Below, piece by piece: positions 18,166 to 27,088 of a DNA stretch of 64,000 nucleotides. The notes beneath the pieces are model-generated. The model did not search any database. It saw only the letters and a program-made list of their open reading frames with translations, and was not told where the DNA came from. The DNA is from Thermohalobaculum sp039822785 (GTDB lineage: Bacteria > Pseudomonadota > Alphaproteobacteria > Rhodobacterales > Rhodobacteraceae): positions 434,001 to 498,000 of the forward strand of contig JBCBMO010000004.1 of the NCBI GenBank assembly GCA_039822785.1. The letters run 5' to 3'. A program made the translations under genes and the position numbers. Within the stretch, counting starts at the first letter, position 1; every line of letters begins with the position of its first letter.

Positions 18166-19079
18166 AACCCGTGCCGTCCCCCCGGCCCCCGTCCGATGCG
18201 GAGGGGGGTGCGGCGCCGTTGAACGCAGCGGCCGACGACACGGCCCTGCGACAGGCGGCGGCGCTGGAGCGTATCGCAGAAGCCCTCGATCGCCTCGCTC
18301 CCGCACCGCACTCCGCCCCGGATTTCGCCATGGCGGAGGCGTGGGTCTGGGCCACCGCCCCTGATCGGCTGGTCGCGGTGGAGAGTGTCGCGCGCGTCGG
18401 TCTCGAGCTGTTGGTCGGGATCGACCGGGCCCGCGACACGCTGCTGCGCAATACCAGCGCCTTCGCCGCCGGGCGCCCGGCCAACAACGTGCTGCTCTGG
18501 GGTGCGCGGGGGATGGGCAAGTCCTCGCTCGTCAAGGCCGCCCATGCCACCGCGAACGCCGAGACAGGGACGCTGCGGCTGGTGGAGATCCACCGCGAGG
18601 ACATCCCCACGATCGGCCGGCTGCTGGATCTGTTGCGCGGCCAGCCCTGGCGCTTCCTGTTGTTCTGCGACGACCTCTCCTTCGACCGTGACGACAGCCA
18701 CTACAAGTCGCTGAAGGCGGTGCTGGATGGTGGCGTCGCCGGGCGGCCCGAGAACGTGCTGTTCTACGCCACCTCGAACCGGCGGCATCTGATGCCCCGC
18801 GACATGATCGAGAACGAGCGTCAGACCGCCATCAACCCCTCCGAGGCGACCGAAGAGAAGGTCTCGCTCTCCGACCGCTTCGGTCTTTGGCTGGGCTTCC
18901 ACCCCTGCGACCAGGACCAGTATCTCGCCATGATCCGTGGTTACTGTGATGCCTTGGGCCTGGAGATCGGGGAGGAGGATCTACGGGCCGAGGCCATCGA
19001 ATGGCGCCAGACGCGTGGCGCCATGTCCGGCCGCGTCGCCTGGCAGTTCGTACAGGACCTCGCCGCGCGTCGTGGCTGA
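18162..19079 (+). CDS. ATP-binding protein, DUF815 family (AAA-like)
   Basis: A 305-residue P-loop ATPase of unknown cell role. Walker A is LLWGARGMGKSSLVKAA and Walker B LLFCDDLSFD. A sensor-1-type asparagine is in LFYATSNRRHLMPRDM, and the C terminus carries an RFGLWLGFHP arginine-finger region, all typical of DUF815 proteins. It starts at TTG 18162, overlapping the tatC stop. In Rhodobacterales this gene is commonly found near tat, sec and serS genes, which suggests a housekeeping envelope role, but no function is proven. Confidence 0.85.
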   Translation: MKPVPSPRPPSDAEGGAAPLNAAADDTALRQAAALERIAEALDRLAPAPHSAPDFAMAEAWVWATAPDRLVAVESVARVGLELLVGIDRARDTLLRNTSAFAAGRPANNVLLWGARGMGKSSLVKAAHATANAETGTLRLVEIHREDIPTIGRLLDLLRGQPWRFLLFCDDLSFDRDDSHYKSLKAVLDGGVAGRPENVLFYATSNRRHLMPRDMIENERQTAINPSEATEEKVSLSDRFGLWLGFHPCDQDQYLAMIRGYCDALGLEIGEEDLRAEAIEWRQTRGAMSGRVAWQFVQDLAARRG

Positions 19080-19099
19080 CGCGCGAAGGAGGGGACGCG

Positions 19100-19777
19100 A
19101 TGTATCGAGGGATCGGCCTGCTGATGCTGGCCTTGCTGGCGGGCTGCGCGGGCACGGGGCAGCAACAAACCGCAGTGCCGGGCGCGCTGTCGGAGTGGCA
19201 GACATACCTGCTCGCCGCCGTGCCCACCGGCGATGAGGCGACCTTCCGGTTCTGCAAGCGCAGCGGCACCCGCTATGTGGTGGTCTCGCGCCCCGCAGCG
19301 GCGCTGGAGGAAGCCTGCATGGCGCGCGACGCCATCGACCTCGCCGCGACCGAGAGCGCCTATAGCGAGGATGGCGGACGCCCGGTCGAGGTCCTGGTGA
19401 CGACCCTTGCGGGCGCGGGTCCCGAAGGCACGGACATGGTGATGATCCCCGTGCCTGCCGGACGTTTCGCCCACTACGTGACACTCGGCGACCTGCCGGG
19501 CGGCATGGCGGTCTCGAGCGGGCCCGTCGCGGCCTTCGACCTCAGTCCCGGCCGGGTCAATCTGGTGGGGACGCTGCGTCAGTCCGACGACCGGCTGACG
19601 CTTACGCCCTTGTCGGAGGCTCAGGTGCGCGGTGCGCTCGAAGCGGCGGGGCAGGGCGCGGTGTCGAGCCGCCTCGTCGCGGCCCCGCTGGCATCGGTCG
19701 AAGCGCGCTGCGAGATCACCGCTGGCGGCACCTTCAGCCGCACCATCGCCGACTGCATCTACACCGAACTGCGCTGA
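19100..19777 (+). CDS. Putative lipoprotein of unknown function
   Basis: 225 residues with a lipoprotein signal peptide: MYRGIGLLMLALLAGCAG, lipobox LAGC, so it is probably anchored in the periplasmic leaflet of a membrane. The start ATG at 19100 follows AAGGAGGGG. The mature part is mixed alpha/beta-looking with two further cysteines (RFCKRSG, ARCEITAGG, DCIY) that might form disulfides. I recognise no domain. It follows the DUF815 gene by 20 bases and is probably the last gene of the tat operon; a GC palindrome at 19838-19851 lies after it. Confidence 0.75.
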   Translation: MYRGIGLLMLALLAGCAGTGQQQTAVPGALSEWQTYLLAAVPTGDEATFRFCKRSGTRYVVVSRPAAALEEACMARDAIDLAATESAYSEDGGRPVEVLVTTLAGAGPEGTDMVMIPVPAGRFAHYVTLGDLPGGMAVSSGPVAAFDLSPGRVNLVGTLRQSDDRLTLTPLSEAQVRGALEAAGQGAVSSRLVAAPLASVEARCEITAGGTFSRTIADCIYTELR

Positions 19778-19915
19778 AGGCCGATCGCCGGCACGTCGGT
19801 CGCGATCCGGCACGGCGAGGCAAAGGTAGCATTATAACCGCCCGCGGGCGGCGCCCCTCCGATAGTGATCCAGGGCGCGATTATTCTCGCGCTCAATTTT
19901 CAGGAGAAAAGAAAA

Positions 19916-20428
19916 ATGACCGTTTCTTTACGCATCGTCGGCATCTTCTACCATCAAACTGACATCCCTTACGTAGCCGATATGACGGTTGCAGACGTTC
20001 TCAGTGCCGCTCGACAGAGTCCCGGCGGCCAGGCCGACATGTTCGGTTTCGACGAGGGCCAGCTCATGACACCTGGGCCCGACAAGGGGAAGCCAAGCAT
20101 CACCTCGTTCTTCGCCAACTATCCCAAAGGCGTCACTAGCGAGACCTCGGGGATCCAGTATCCTGCTGGGGAGTACTCCCTCGGCGAAGATCTGCAGGGG
20201 CGACCCGCCTATACGGTTTGGCAGTACTACGTGTTCTCGTCGCCGCTGCAGGGCGGCGGCGCCACCTACATCCCCAACAGCCCGCGCATCGAGACTTTCG
20301 CCGAGGCGAAGGTGCCCGACGACGGCATGGTGGTCTGGCGTCTCTGCAGTATCCTGGCCGGGCCCAACCCGGTGCCGCCTCGCCTGCGTCGCTCTCTCAT
20401 GGGTGAGCGAGGAAAGGTGATGTCCTAA
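19916..20428 (+). CDS. Hypothetical protein, unrecognised
   Basis: A 170-residue soluble protein starting MTVSLRIVGIFYHQTDIPYV. The ATG at 19916 follows CAGGAG. It contains no signal peptide or membrane segment; it has an aromatic-rich centre (YPAGEYSLGEDL, YTVWQYYVFSSPLQGGG) and a basic C terminus (PPRLRRSLMGERGK). Codon use and base composition are less GC-biased than its neighbours at the 5' end, and the gene stands alone: about 138 bases after the tat cluster, and with its own strong terminator. I cannot assign a family. It interrupts an otherwise conserved order of tat, sec and envelope genes, which suggests acquisition. Confidence 0.7.
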   Translation: MTVSLRIVGIFYHQTDIPYVADMTVADVLSAARQSPGGQADMFGFDEGQLMTPGPDKGKPSITSFFANYPKGVTSETSGIQYPAGEYSLGEDLQGRPAYTVWQYYVFSSPLQGGGATYIPNSPRIETFAEAKVPDDGMVVWRLCSILAGPNPVPPRLRRSLMGERGKVMS

Positions 20429-20438
20429 TCCAGCCCAA

Positions 20439-20478
20439 GGGACCGGCGTGCTTTGGGCGCGGCCGGTCCCCCATTTTT
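20439..20478 (+). terminator. Intrinsic terminator after the hypothetical gene
   Basis: GGGACCGGC (20439-20447) pairs perfectly with GCCGGTCCC (20462-20470), followed by CCATTTTT (T run 20474-20478). It lies 11 bases after the stop at 20428 and also sits at the 3' end of the convergent minus-strand gene. Confidence 0.8.
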
Positions 20479-20512
20479 CTGCCCCCCGCGCCGCTGCGAC
20501 GATCTTCCGTGG

Positions 20513-21928
20513 TCAGCTGCCGATGTAGAGGGCGGGGTCGACGCTGTCGGCGCCGCGGCGGATCTCGAAGTGCATCTTCGGCGGGCCGGAGCCATCGCCG
20601 CGGGCCACCACGCCGATCTGCTCGCCCGCGTTGATGCGCGCGCCCTTGGCCACCCGCACGTCGTCGACCCGGCCATAGACCGTGAGCACGTCGTTGCGGT
20701 GGCGCACCAGCACGATGGTGCCGAGACCGCCCAAAGACTGTGAGACGAGGGCCACCTCGCCGCCTGCTGCTGCCACCACGGGCGTGCCGGGGGCAGCCCC
20801 GAAATCCACGCCTTCGTTGCGGGTGCCGCTGGAGGAGACGTTGTAGGGCACGACGATCTGGCCATCGACCGGGCGCCGGAAGGTGAGGCCGAGATCGGCT
20901 GCCGGGGCGCTCGCCGCCGCGCTATCGAGCCTGGCCAGTTCCTCGGCCGCGGCGCGGTCGGCCTCCTCGGCCGCTTGCTGGGTCGCCAGGGTTTCGGTCG
21001 ACGGCGCAAGCTCTGGTGTCGGCGTCTGCTGGCGCCCAAGTTCCGGTGACGGCGGGGGCGTCGGGACCACGTCATCGGTCGGCAGCGGCTGCCCGGCGGA
21101 CGGGGGCAGGGCGGTCCGCGTCTCCGCCGCCGCGACGGTCGTGCCGACGGTGGTCGTCCGCCCATCCGGCAGGGGCGCTGCCCCTGCGGCGGCGCTCGCC
21201 TCCGCAGCCTCACCCGCCGTCGCTGTCTCCTCGGGCAGGGCAAGCGCTTCCTCGATCGAGGCTGCGGACCAGCCGGTGGCAGCGGCCCCGGTTGCGCCGG
21301 CCGTGGCCCCAGCGCTGACCCCTCCGCCGAGCCCAGCCGAGGCGGCGTCCGGGCTTCCCAGAGGCGTGGCCTCGATGCCCTCCCCCTGCGCCGCAAGCGC
21401 AGGATCGGTGGCACCGGCACCGGCGGCCCCTGCCGCAGGCAGTGCGAAGGCCAGCTCCGGATCGGTGCCAGCGACGGCGCCGCCCGGCAGCGGGGCCGCC
21501 GGCGACTGCGGCACGACGGCGGCGGTCTGCGCCACCGGGCTGCCGCCATACCCACCCGTGCGCGGCGGCAAGACCAGTTCGTCGCCCGCCCTTAGGGCGG
21601 TGTCCGGCTGCAGGCCATTGTAGGCGCCGAGTTCCGTGCCCGAGAGGCCGATGCGGCTGGCAACGCTGGCCACCGTATCCCCGTCCTGGGCCACGGCGGC
21701 CTCGTAGCCGTCGTAGGCTAGTATCCCACCCGCGGCACTGACGCCGGGCACGGCGGGCTCGCTGCCGCGCAGAACCACCGGCGCGCTCACCGGATCCTGC
21801 TGGCCGAAGGTACAGGCGCCCGTCAGCGTCGCCGCGGCGACAATGGCCGTCATGCTGCGCAGGCGCCGTCTGCGCGGCCAACGGTATGAAGAAGGGCCCT
21901 GGGGAGAGGGGCGCGGATCGGTGATCAT
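20513..21928 (-). CDS. LysM and degenerate LytM (M23-like) lipoprotein, NlpD-type
   Basis: A 471-residue envelope protein. The N terminus is basic (WPRRRRLRSM) followed by a hydrophobic core and a LTGAC lipobox, so it is a lipoprotein. A LysM domain follows (AAVAQDGDTVASVASRIGLSG region), then a long Ala/Pro/Thr linker, then a C-terminal M23 fold with GTPVVAAAGGEV and KMHFEIRR. The first zinc ligand of the HxxxD motif is replaced (NEGVDFGA), and the usual THY motif reads TVYGRVDD. The domain is therefore probably inactive and an amidase activator like NlpD/EnvC. Located beside pcm and surE, the classical nlpD neighbourhood. Confidence 0.88.
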   Translation of the reverse strand: MITDPRPSPQGPSSYRWPRRRRLRSMTAIVAAATLTGACTFGQQDPVSAPVVLRGSEPAVPGVSAAGGILAYDGYEAAVAQDGDTVASVASRIGLSGTELGAYNGLQPDTALRAGDELVLPPRTGGYGGSPVAQTAAVVPQSPAAPLPGGAVAGTDPELAFALPAAGAAGAGATDPALAAQGEGIEATPLGSPDAASAGLGGGVSAGATAGATGAAATGWSAASIEEALALPEETATAGEAAEASAAAGAAPLPDGRTTTVGTTVAAAETRTALPPSAGQPLPTDDVVPTPPPSPELGRQQTPTPELAPSTETLATQQAAEEADRAAAEELARLDSAAASAPAADLGLTFRRPVDGQIVVPYNVSSSGTRNEGVDFGAAPGTPVVAAAGGEVALVSQSLGGLGTIVLVRHRNDVLTVYGRVDDVRVAKGARINAGEQIGVVARGDGSGPPKMHFEIRRGADSVDPALYIGS

Positions 21929-22073
21929 CGGGGTCTCCTGCTCTCATGCCTCGGGGCGCCGCCGGGTCTCTCGCGCTCGGCGCCGGACCGGTTCGCCGGC
22001 CTTCAGTTCGTTAGCAACAGTTTACCCAACTTTCCGCGACACAGCACCCCCTCGGGTGCCCTGCAATGTGCCG

Positions 22074-22730
22074 TCAGACCTCGCCTTCCTGCGGCAGGCC
22101 TTCCATCAGCGGCACAAAGCGGACGTCGCCCAGGGTGCGATAGTCCAGTCCCTCGGGCGTGCGTTCGATGCGCAGAAGCTGTTGGATATCGTCGGTCTGA
22201 CCGACGGGCAGGACCATCACGCCGCCCTCGCGCAACTGGCTGAGCAGGATCGCCGGTACATCCTCGGCGGCCGCCGCCACCAGGATGCGGTCGAAGGGCG
22301 CCTGTTCGGGCCAGCCGCGGGTGCCGTCGCCGGTGCGCAGCGACACATTGCCGATATCCATCGCCTCCAGCCGCGCGCGGGCGCCGACGACCAGCTCGCG
22401 ATGGCGTTCGATCGCATAGACCCGGCGAGCCAGCCGCGCGAGCACGGCCGTCTGGTAACCGGAGCCCGCGCCGACCTCGAGCACCTTGTGCCGGTCGGTG
22501 ACGTCCAGCGCCTCGGTCATCATGGCGACCACGGTGGGCTGGGAGATCGTCTGCCCGCAGTCGAGCGGCAGCGCGGTGTCGTCGTGGGCACGCTCGGCGA
22601 AGGGCGCGTCGACGAAGCGGTCGCGGGGCACCGCCTCCATCGCATGCAGGACGCGCGTGTCGCGGATGCCGGCGCGGCGCAGCGACAGCATCATCCGCAT
22701 CACGTCCTCGTCGCGCGCGCTTGCGTTCAT
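22074..22730 (-). CDS. pcm: Protein-L-isoaspartate O-methyltransferase
   Basis: Repairs isoaspartyl residues in aged proteins by SAM-dependent methylation. The 218-residue protein shows DTRVLHAMEAVPRDRFV, the ALPLDCGQTISQPTVVAMM motif, and the SAM site KVLEVGAGSGYQTAVLA, followed by VYAIERHREL and PFDRILVAAAAEDVP. Standard length. It lies 13 bases downstream of surE on the same strand, as in many proteobacteria (surE-pcm-nlpD). Confidence 0.95.
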   Translation of the reverse strand: MNASARDEDVMRMMLSLRRAGIRDTRVLHAMEAVPRDRFVDAPFAERAHDDTALPLDCGQTISQPTVVAMMTEALDVTDRHKVLEVGAGSGYQTAVLARLARRVYAIERHRELVVGARARLEAMDIGNVSLRTGDGTRGWPEQAPFDRILVAAAAEDVPAILLSQLREGGVMVLPVGQTDDIQQLLRIERTPEGLDYRTLGDVRFVPLMEGLPQEGEV

Positions 22731-22743
22731 GCCGGGCCTCCGC

Positions 22744-23541
22744 TCAGCCGGCCGCTGCCTGGCCCTGGGCTGCCAGCACCGCCGCCGCCCCCTCCAGCAG
22801 GTCGGTGGCGGTCAGGCGGGCCTGCAGCGGGGTGATGGTGACCCAGCCGTCGGCGGCCATGCGGGCGTCCGTCCCTTCCTCGGCGCTGCGGTTCGAGGTG
22901 GCGTGGCGCAGGAACTGATAGGTCCGCCCGTTCGCGGCCTGATAGGGGTCGAGGTCGAAGGTCGCCTCCGCCCGCATCCCCTGGGGGCAGACCACGGTGC
23001 CGGTCACCCGTTCCGGATCGCGGGCCGGGAAGTTGACGTTGTAAAAGCAGCCCGGCGCGACGGGCATCGTCATCACCATGCGTACCGTGGCGGCACCGAG
23101 CGCCTTGGACGCGCCCCAAAGATCGACCGGCGCCTCCGGCCCGCGGGAGTAGGTTTGGCTCAGCGCGATGGCGCGCGTGCCGCAGAGTGCCGCCTCCATC
23201 GCCGCGCCGACGGTGCCGGAGACGACGACGTCCTCGGCCAGGTTGTGGCCGCGGTTGACGCCGGAGAGCACCAGATCGGGTGGGTTGTCGCGCAGGATCC
23301 CGCGCAGGCCAACCAAGGCGCAATCGGCGGGGTAGCCGTCGATGCAGAACCGACGCGGGCCGATTTCGGTGATGCGCATCGGCTGGGTGTAGGAAATCGC
23401 GTGGCTGGCGCCGGAACGCTCGTTCTCCGGGGCCACGACCCAGACCTCGCCCTCGGGCCCGGCGATCTCGGCCGCGATGCCTTCGGCGACCGCAAGGCCG
23501 GGCGCGTTGATGCCGTCGTCGTTGACGATGAGAATGCGCAT
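22744..23541 (-). CDS. surE: 5'/3'-nucleotidase SurE
   Basis: Metal-dependent nucleoside monophosphatase linked to stationary-phase survival. The 265-residue protein begins MRILIVNDDGINAPGL, containing the catalytic DD pair and the conserved asparagine, then VVAPENERSGASHAIS and LVLSGVNRGHNLAEDVVVSGTVGAA. C-terminal segment GWVTITPLQARLTA is typical. It is followed by pcm. Confidence 0.96.
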   Translation of the reverse strand: MRILIVNDDGINAPGLAVAEGIAAEIAGPEGEVWVVAPENERSGASHAISYTQPMRITEIGPRRFCIDGYPADCALVGLRGILRDNPPDLVLSGVNRGHNLAEDVVVSGTVGAAMEAALCGTRAIALSQTYSRGPEAPVDLWGASKALGAATVRMVMTMPVAPGCFYNVNFPARDPERVTGTVVCPQGMRAEATFDLDPYQAANGRTYQFLRHATSNRSAEEGTDARMAADGWVTITPLQARLTATDLLEGAAAVLAAQGQAAAG

Positions 23542-23635
23542 GCCGTCCCGCTCCTGCCGCTCACGCCGTGGTGGTGAGAGGCCCTGTTAGCGGCCACCGG
23601 CGGCCCGGTCCAGCATGTCCCGTGGGGCAGAGGCT

Positions 23636-23995
23636 CTAGAGCGCGAGGAGGAGTGCCCCGACCCGCCGTTCCTCGCCCAAGAGCACGTTGTAGGTGCGGC
23701 AGGCGGCGCCGGTGGCCATGTGCTCATAGCCGATCCCGGCGGCCTCGAGCGGGGTGCTGAGGGTCGCGGGCATCGGTGCGATATCGGCCCCTTGGCCCAG
23801 GATCAGGGTATCGAGGCCGGGATCGCGGTCGAGCAGCGCCTGCAGCGCCGTCGCCAGATCACCCTCCATGGGCGCCGCCCCCGAGGGGCCGAGGGCGAGG
23901 TTGCCCGGGTACCAGGTGCCGCCCAGGCGAAACCCGCCTGGCCCATAGCCGTCGATGGGCGGCTGCCCGCCCGTGGGCATTTCGTGCATCTGCAT
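23636..23995 (-). CDS. Mth938-like domain protein (DUF498)
   Basis: 119-residue protein of the small Mth938/NDUFAF3-like family, found next to secDF in many alphaproteobacteria. Visible features are YGPGGFRLGGTWYPGNLAL, LDTLILGQGADI and the C-terminal CRTYNVLLGEERRVGALLLA. The ATG at 23995 is preferred: it follows GGAG and gives a family-like start (MQMHEMPTGG). The frame extends 29 codons upstream, but those codons read through the palindromic repeat. The mitochondrial homologue assists complex I assembly; whether that holds here is unknown. Confidence 0.88.
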   Translation of the reverse strand: MQMHEMPTGGQPPIDGYGPGGFRLGGTWYPGNLALGPSGAAPMEGDLATALQALLDRDPGLDTLILGQGADIAPMPATLSTPLEAAGIGYEHMATGAACRTYNVLLGEERRVGALLLAL

Positions 23996-24021
23996 GGCGG
24001 GATCTCCGTCGTTGGGCCGGC

Positions 24022-24087
24022 GATGCGTGCCGAGCACGCACCCTACGCGCGCATCGGCCCCTGTAGGGTGCGTGCTTGGCACGCACC
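24022..24087. repeat. REP-like palindromic pair between secDF and the Mth938 gene
   Basis: Two copies of the 25-base unit seen at 1087-1148, here pointing outward: 24022-24046 (ends CGCACCCTAC) and 24063-24087 (starts GTAGGGTGCG), with a 16-base spacer. They are near-exact inverted copies, and the unit at 24022 differs from the one at 1124 in a single base. It occupies most of the 99-base gap after secDF. Confidence 0.8.
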
Positions 24088-24094
24088 GCCGCCC

Positions 24095-26674
24095 TCACAC
24101 CTGCGCGCCGTCGAAGTTGAGGCCGGGCTTCACCTTCTCTGCCGGGTCCGACCAGTCGCGTTTGACGTCCATCGCCTGCAGCATCGCGGCGGCGATAAAG
24201 ACCGAGGAGTAGGTACCGATCAGCACGCCCCAGATCATCGCGAAGGTGAAGCCCGCGATCACCTCCGGCCCCAGGAAGAACAGCGCAATGAGCGCGACCA
24301 GGGTGGTAACCGAGGTCATGATCGTCCGGCTCAACGTCTCGTTCACCGACAGATCGAGGAGGTCCTGTAGCGCCATCTTCTTGTATTTTCGCAGGTTCTC
24401 GCGCACGCGGTCGTAGACCACCACCGTATCGTTGAGCGAGTAGCCGACGATGGTGAGCAGCGCGGCGATGATCGCCAGATTGAACTCGATCCCCATCAGC
24501 GCGAAGACGCCGATGGTCAGCGCCACATCGTGTACCAGTGCTACGACCGCGCCCACGCCGAACTGCCACTCAAAGCGCAGCCAGATGTAGACCAGCACCG
24601 CAAAGACCGCGAGTGTGATGGCCAGGATGCCCGCGGTGAAGAGCTCGTCGGAGACCTTGGGGCCGACGACCTCCACGCGGCGGATCTCGGTGCCCGGGAT
24701 AACTGCCTGCAGGGCCTGACCGACCTGCTCGGCGACCACCATCCGCTCGTCGCCGGAGCGTTCGATGGCGAGGCTCTGCTCCTCCACCCGCACCAGCACG
24801 TCGCGTTCCGAGCCGAAGGACTGCACCGCGACGTCGCCCAGCTCGAGCGCGCCGACAGCCTCCCGCACGGTCGACAGTTCTACCGCCGCCGGTGCCCGCG
24901 CCTCGATCAGCGTGCCGCCGCGAAAGTCGATGCCGAGGTTGAGCCCGAAGGTCAGCGTCAGCGCGAGCGCCGCGACCACGGCGACGCTGGAGATCGCGGC
25001 GAAGATCCGGCGCAGGCGCATAGGCGCGATCCTGAAGCCCTCCGGGATCAGGCGGATGCGCTCGACGCGCAGTGTCTTGGGCCGGGTCCGCTGCAACCAG
25101 ACCACGATCATGAGCCGGGTGACGAAGACCGCGGTGAAGACTGAGGTCAAGATGCCGATACCGAGGGTCACGGCAAACCCCTTCACGGGGCCGGAGCCGA
25201 GGGCAAAGAGGATAACCGCCGCGATCAGCGTGGTGATATTGGCATCCAGGATGGCCGAGAAGGCTTCTCGGTAGCCCTTGTCCACCGCCGCCGCCGGGCC
25301 CTTGGCGCGGGTCATCTCCTCGCGGATCCGCTCGAAGATCAGCACGTTGGCGTCGACCGCCATACCGATGGTCAGCACGATGCCCGCGATGCCGGGCAGC
25401 GTGAGCGTGGCGCCGATGGCCGAGAGCAGCCCGAAGATCAGCCCGACGTTCAGGATCAGCGCGATGTTCGCAAACAGCCCGAAGACCCGGTAGACGCCGC
25501 CCATGAAGATCAGCACCGCCGCGAAGGCGAGCAGCGTCGCCGCCTCGCCCGCCGCGATCGAGTCAGCACCCAGGTCAGGCCCGACGGTCCGCTGCTCCAG
25601 CACCGAGATCGAGGCGGGCAGGGCGCCCGAGCGCAGCAGGATCGAGAGCTCCGTGGCCGACTGAACGGTAAAGTCGCCCTCGATGAACCCGGCCCCGCCC
25701 AGGATCGGCGACTGGATCCGTGGCGCCGAGATGATCTCGCCATCCAGCACGATCGCGAAGAGCTGCCCCACGTTGCGCGCCGTGTAATCGGCGAAGGTCC
25801 GCGCGCCGGTCTGGTCGAAGCGGAAGTTGACCACCGGCAGACCGTTCTCGTGGTGAAAGCCGAGAGAGCTGTCCACCAGGTTCTCACCGGTGAGCTCCGC
25901 GCGCTCCTCCAACAGGAAGGTCTCGCCCGTATCCGTATCCCGCGCGACGAACTCACCAGGACCTGGGTTGGTCGCATCGGCGCCGAAGCCAAGCACGTCG
26001 TGGAAGCTGAGGCGCGCCGTCCGGCCGATCAGGCTGAGGACTTCCTCGGCGCTGCCTACGCCGGGCACCTGGACGAGGACCCGGTCCTCCCCCTGGCGCT
26101 GGATGGTTGGCTCGCGGGTGCCGCTCTCATCAATCCGGCGCCGGATGACCTCCAGCGACTGCGCCATGACGCGGTCGGTCATGACGCCGAGCTGCGCCTC
26201 GGTCATCGTCAGCGTCAGCTTCCGACCGTCCTCCGCCAGGGCGAGCGTTTCCTGCGCGCCAGGCGCTGCGGCCATGCCGAAACCGCCGAGGGGGCCGGCG
26301 TCGATCGGCTCCGCCAGGCTGCGCAGCGCATTGGCCGCCGCGGTCACGTCGCTCTCGTTGGTGATCTGAACACTGACGAAGTCCGGGCCGGCGACCAGGC
26401 GTTCGTAGCGGCGGACGTTGGCGTCGCGCAACACCGTGCGGACCTCGCCGCGCAGGTTGCGCATGCGCTCGGCGACGACCTCTTCGATATTCACCTCGAC
26501 CAGCAGATGCGCGCCGCCGCGCAGGTCCAGGCCCAGGTTCACGCCCTGGTTCGGCAGCCAGGAGGGGATCTGCTGCCGGCTTTCCTCGGGCACGAAATTC
26601 GGGGAGGCAAAGGCGAGGCCGAGAAGGCAGAGGACGATGATCGACAGGCGCTTCCAAAGCGGGAAATCGAGCAT
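24095..26674 (-). CDS. secDF: Protein translocase SecDF, fused SecD and SecF
   Basis: Membrane proton-driven accessory of the Sec translocon that pulls exported proteins out of SecYEG. One continuous 859-residue frame covers both halves. SecD part: LGLDLRGGAHLLVEV, the periplasmic P1 domain, and the helices with SPILGGAGFIEGDF, GMAVDANVLIFERIREE. SecF part starts around residue 535: NLGIDFRGGTLIEA, and GYSLNDTVVVYDRVRENLRKY. Separate secD and secF are more usual in Gram-negatives; the fusion is worth noting. yajC lies 78 bases upstream on the same strand. Confidence 0.94.
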   Translation of the reverse strand: MLDFPLWKRLSIIVLCLLGLAFASPNFVPEESRQQIPSWLPNQGVNLGLDLRGGAHLLVEVNIEEVVAERMRNLRGEVRTVLRDANVRRYERLVAGPDFVSVQITNESDVTAAANALRSLAEPIDAGPLGGFGMAAAPGAQETLALAEDGRKLTLTMTEAQLGVMTDRVMAQSLEVIRRRIDESGTREPTIQRQGEDRVLVQVPGVGSAEEVLSLIGRTARLSFHDVLGFGADATNPGPGEFVARDTDTGETFLLEERAELTGENLVDSSLGFHHENGLPVVNFRFDQTGARTFADYTARNVGQLFAIVLDGEIISAPRIQSPILGGAGFIEGDFTVQSATELSILLRSGALPASISVLEQRTVGPDLGADSIAAGEAATLLAFAAVLIFMGGVYRVFGLFANIALILNVGLIFGLLSAIGATLTLPGIAGIVLTIGMAVDANVLIFERIREEMTRAKGPAAAVDKGYREAFSAILDANITTLIAAVILFALGSGPVKGFAVTLGIGILTSVFTAVFVTRLMIVVWLQRTRPKTLRVERIRLIPEGFRIAPMRLRRIFAAISSVAVVAALALTLTFGLNLGIDFRGGTLIEARAPAAVELSTVREAVGALELGDVAVQSFGSERDVLVRVEEQSLAIERSGDERMVVAEQVGQALQAVIPGTEIRRVEVVGPKVSDELFTAGILAITLAVFAVLVYIWLRFEWQFGVGAVVALVHDVALTIGVFALMGIEFNLAIIAALLTIVGYSLNDTVVVYDRVRENLRKYKKMALQDLLDLSVNETLSRTIMTSVTTLVALIALFFLGPEVIAGFTFAMIWGVLIGTYSSVFIAAAMLQAMDVKRDWSDPAEKVKPGLNFDGAQV

Positions 26675-26752
26675 TATTCAGCCTTTCGCGGCACCAACTG
26701 CCGGGGATATGGGGGTGGCCGGCGGCCTTGTCAGCCGCCCGGGTTGCCGTGC

Positions 26753-27088
26753 TTAGCCGTCGTTCGCAGGCTCGGTCTTGGAGACCACCTGGGCCACCGT
26801 CGATTTCACGACCTTCACCTTGATGCCCTCGGCGATCTCGATGTCGGCCTCGTCGTCGCCCTGCACCTTGGTCACCTTGCCATAGATCCCGCCCGCCAGG
26901 ATCACCTGATCGCCCCGGCGCAGGTTGTCGATCATCATCTTGTGTTCCTTCGCCCGCTTCTGCTGCGGTCGAATGAGCAGGAAGTAAAAGATCACGAAGA
27001 TCAGGACCAGCGGCAGCAACTGTAGCAGGAAGCTATCGGCGCCCCCGGGCGCGCCGGCGGCCTGGGCATAGGCAGGGGTGACGAACAT
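26753..27088 (-). CDS. yajC: Preprotein translocase subunit YajC
   Basis: Small single-pass accessory of SecDF. The 111-residue protein has MFVTPAYAQAAG at the N terminus, a transmembrane helix (LLPLVLIFVIFYFLLIRP) and the family-defining QQKRAKEHKMMIDNLRRGDQVILAGGIYGKV. The ATG at 27088 was chosen over an upstream frame extension of 35 codons that lacks similarity. First gene of the yajC-secDF set. Confidence 0.95.
   Translation of the reverse strand: MFVTPAYAQAAGAPGGADSFLLQLLPLVLIFVIFYFLLIRPQQKRAKEHKMMIDNLRRGDQVILAGGIYGKVTKVQGDDEADIEIAEGIKVKVVKSTVAQVVSKTEPANDG

Noticed and set aside
23996..24082. Upstream extension of the Mth938-like gene
   Set aside because: It reads through the palindromic repeat; the ATG at 23995 has a GGAG site and family-like start.
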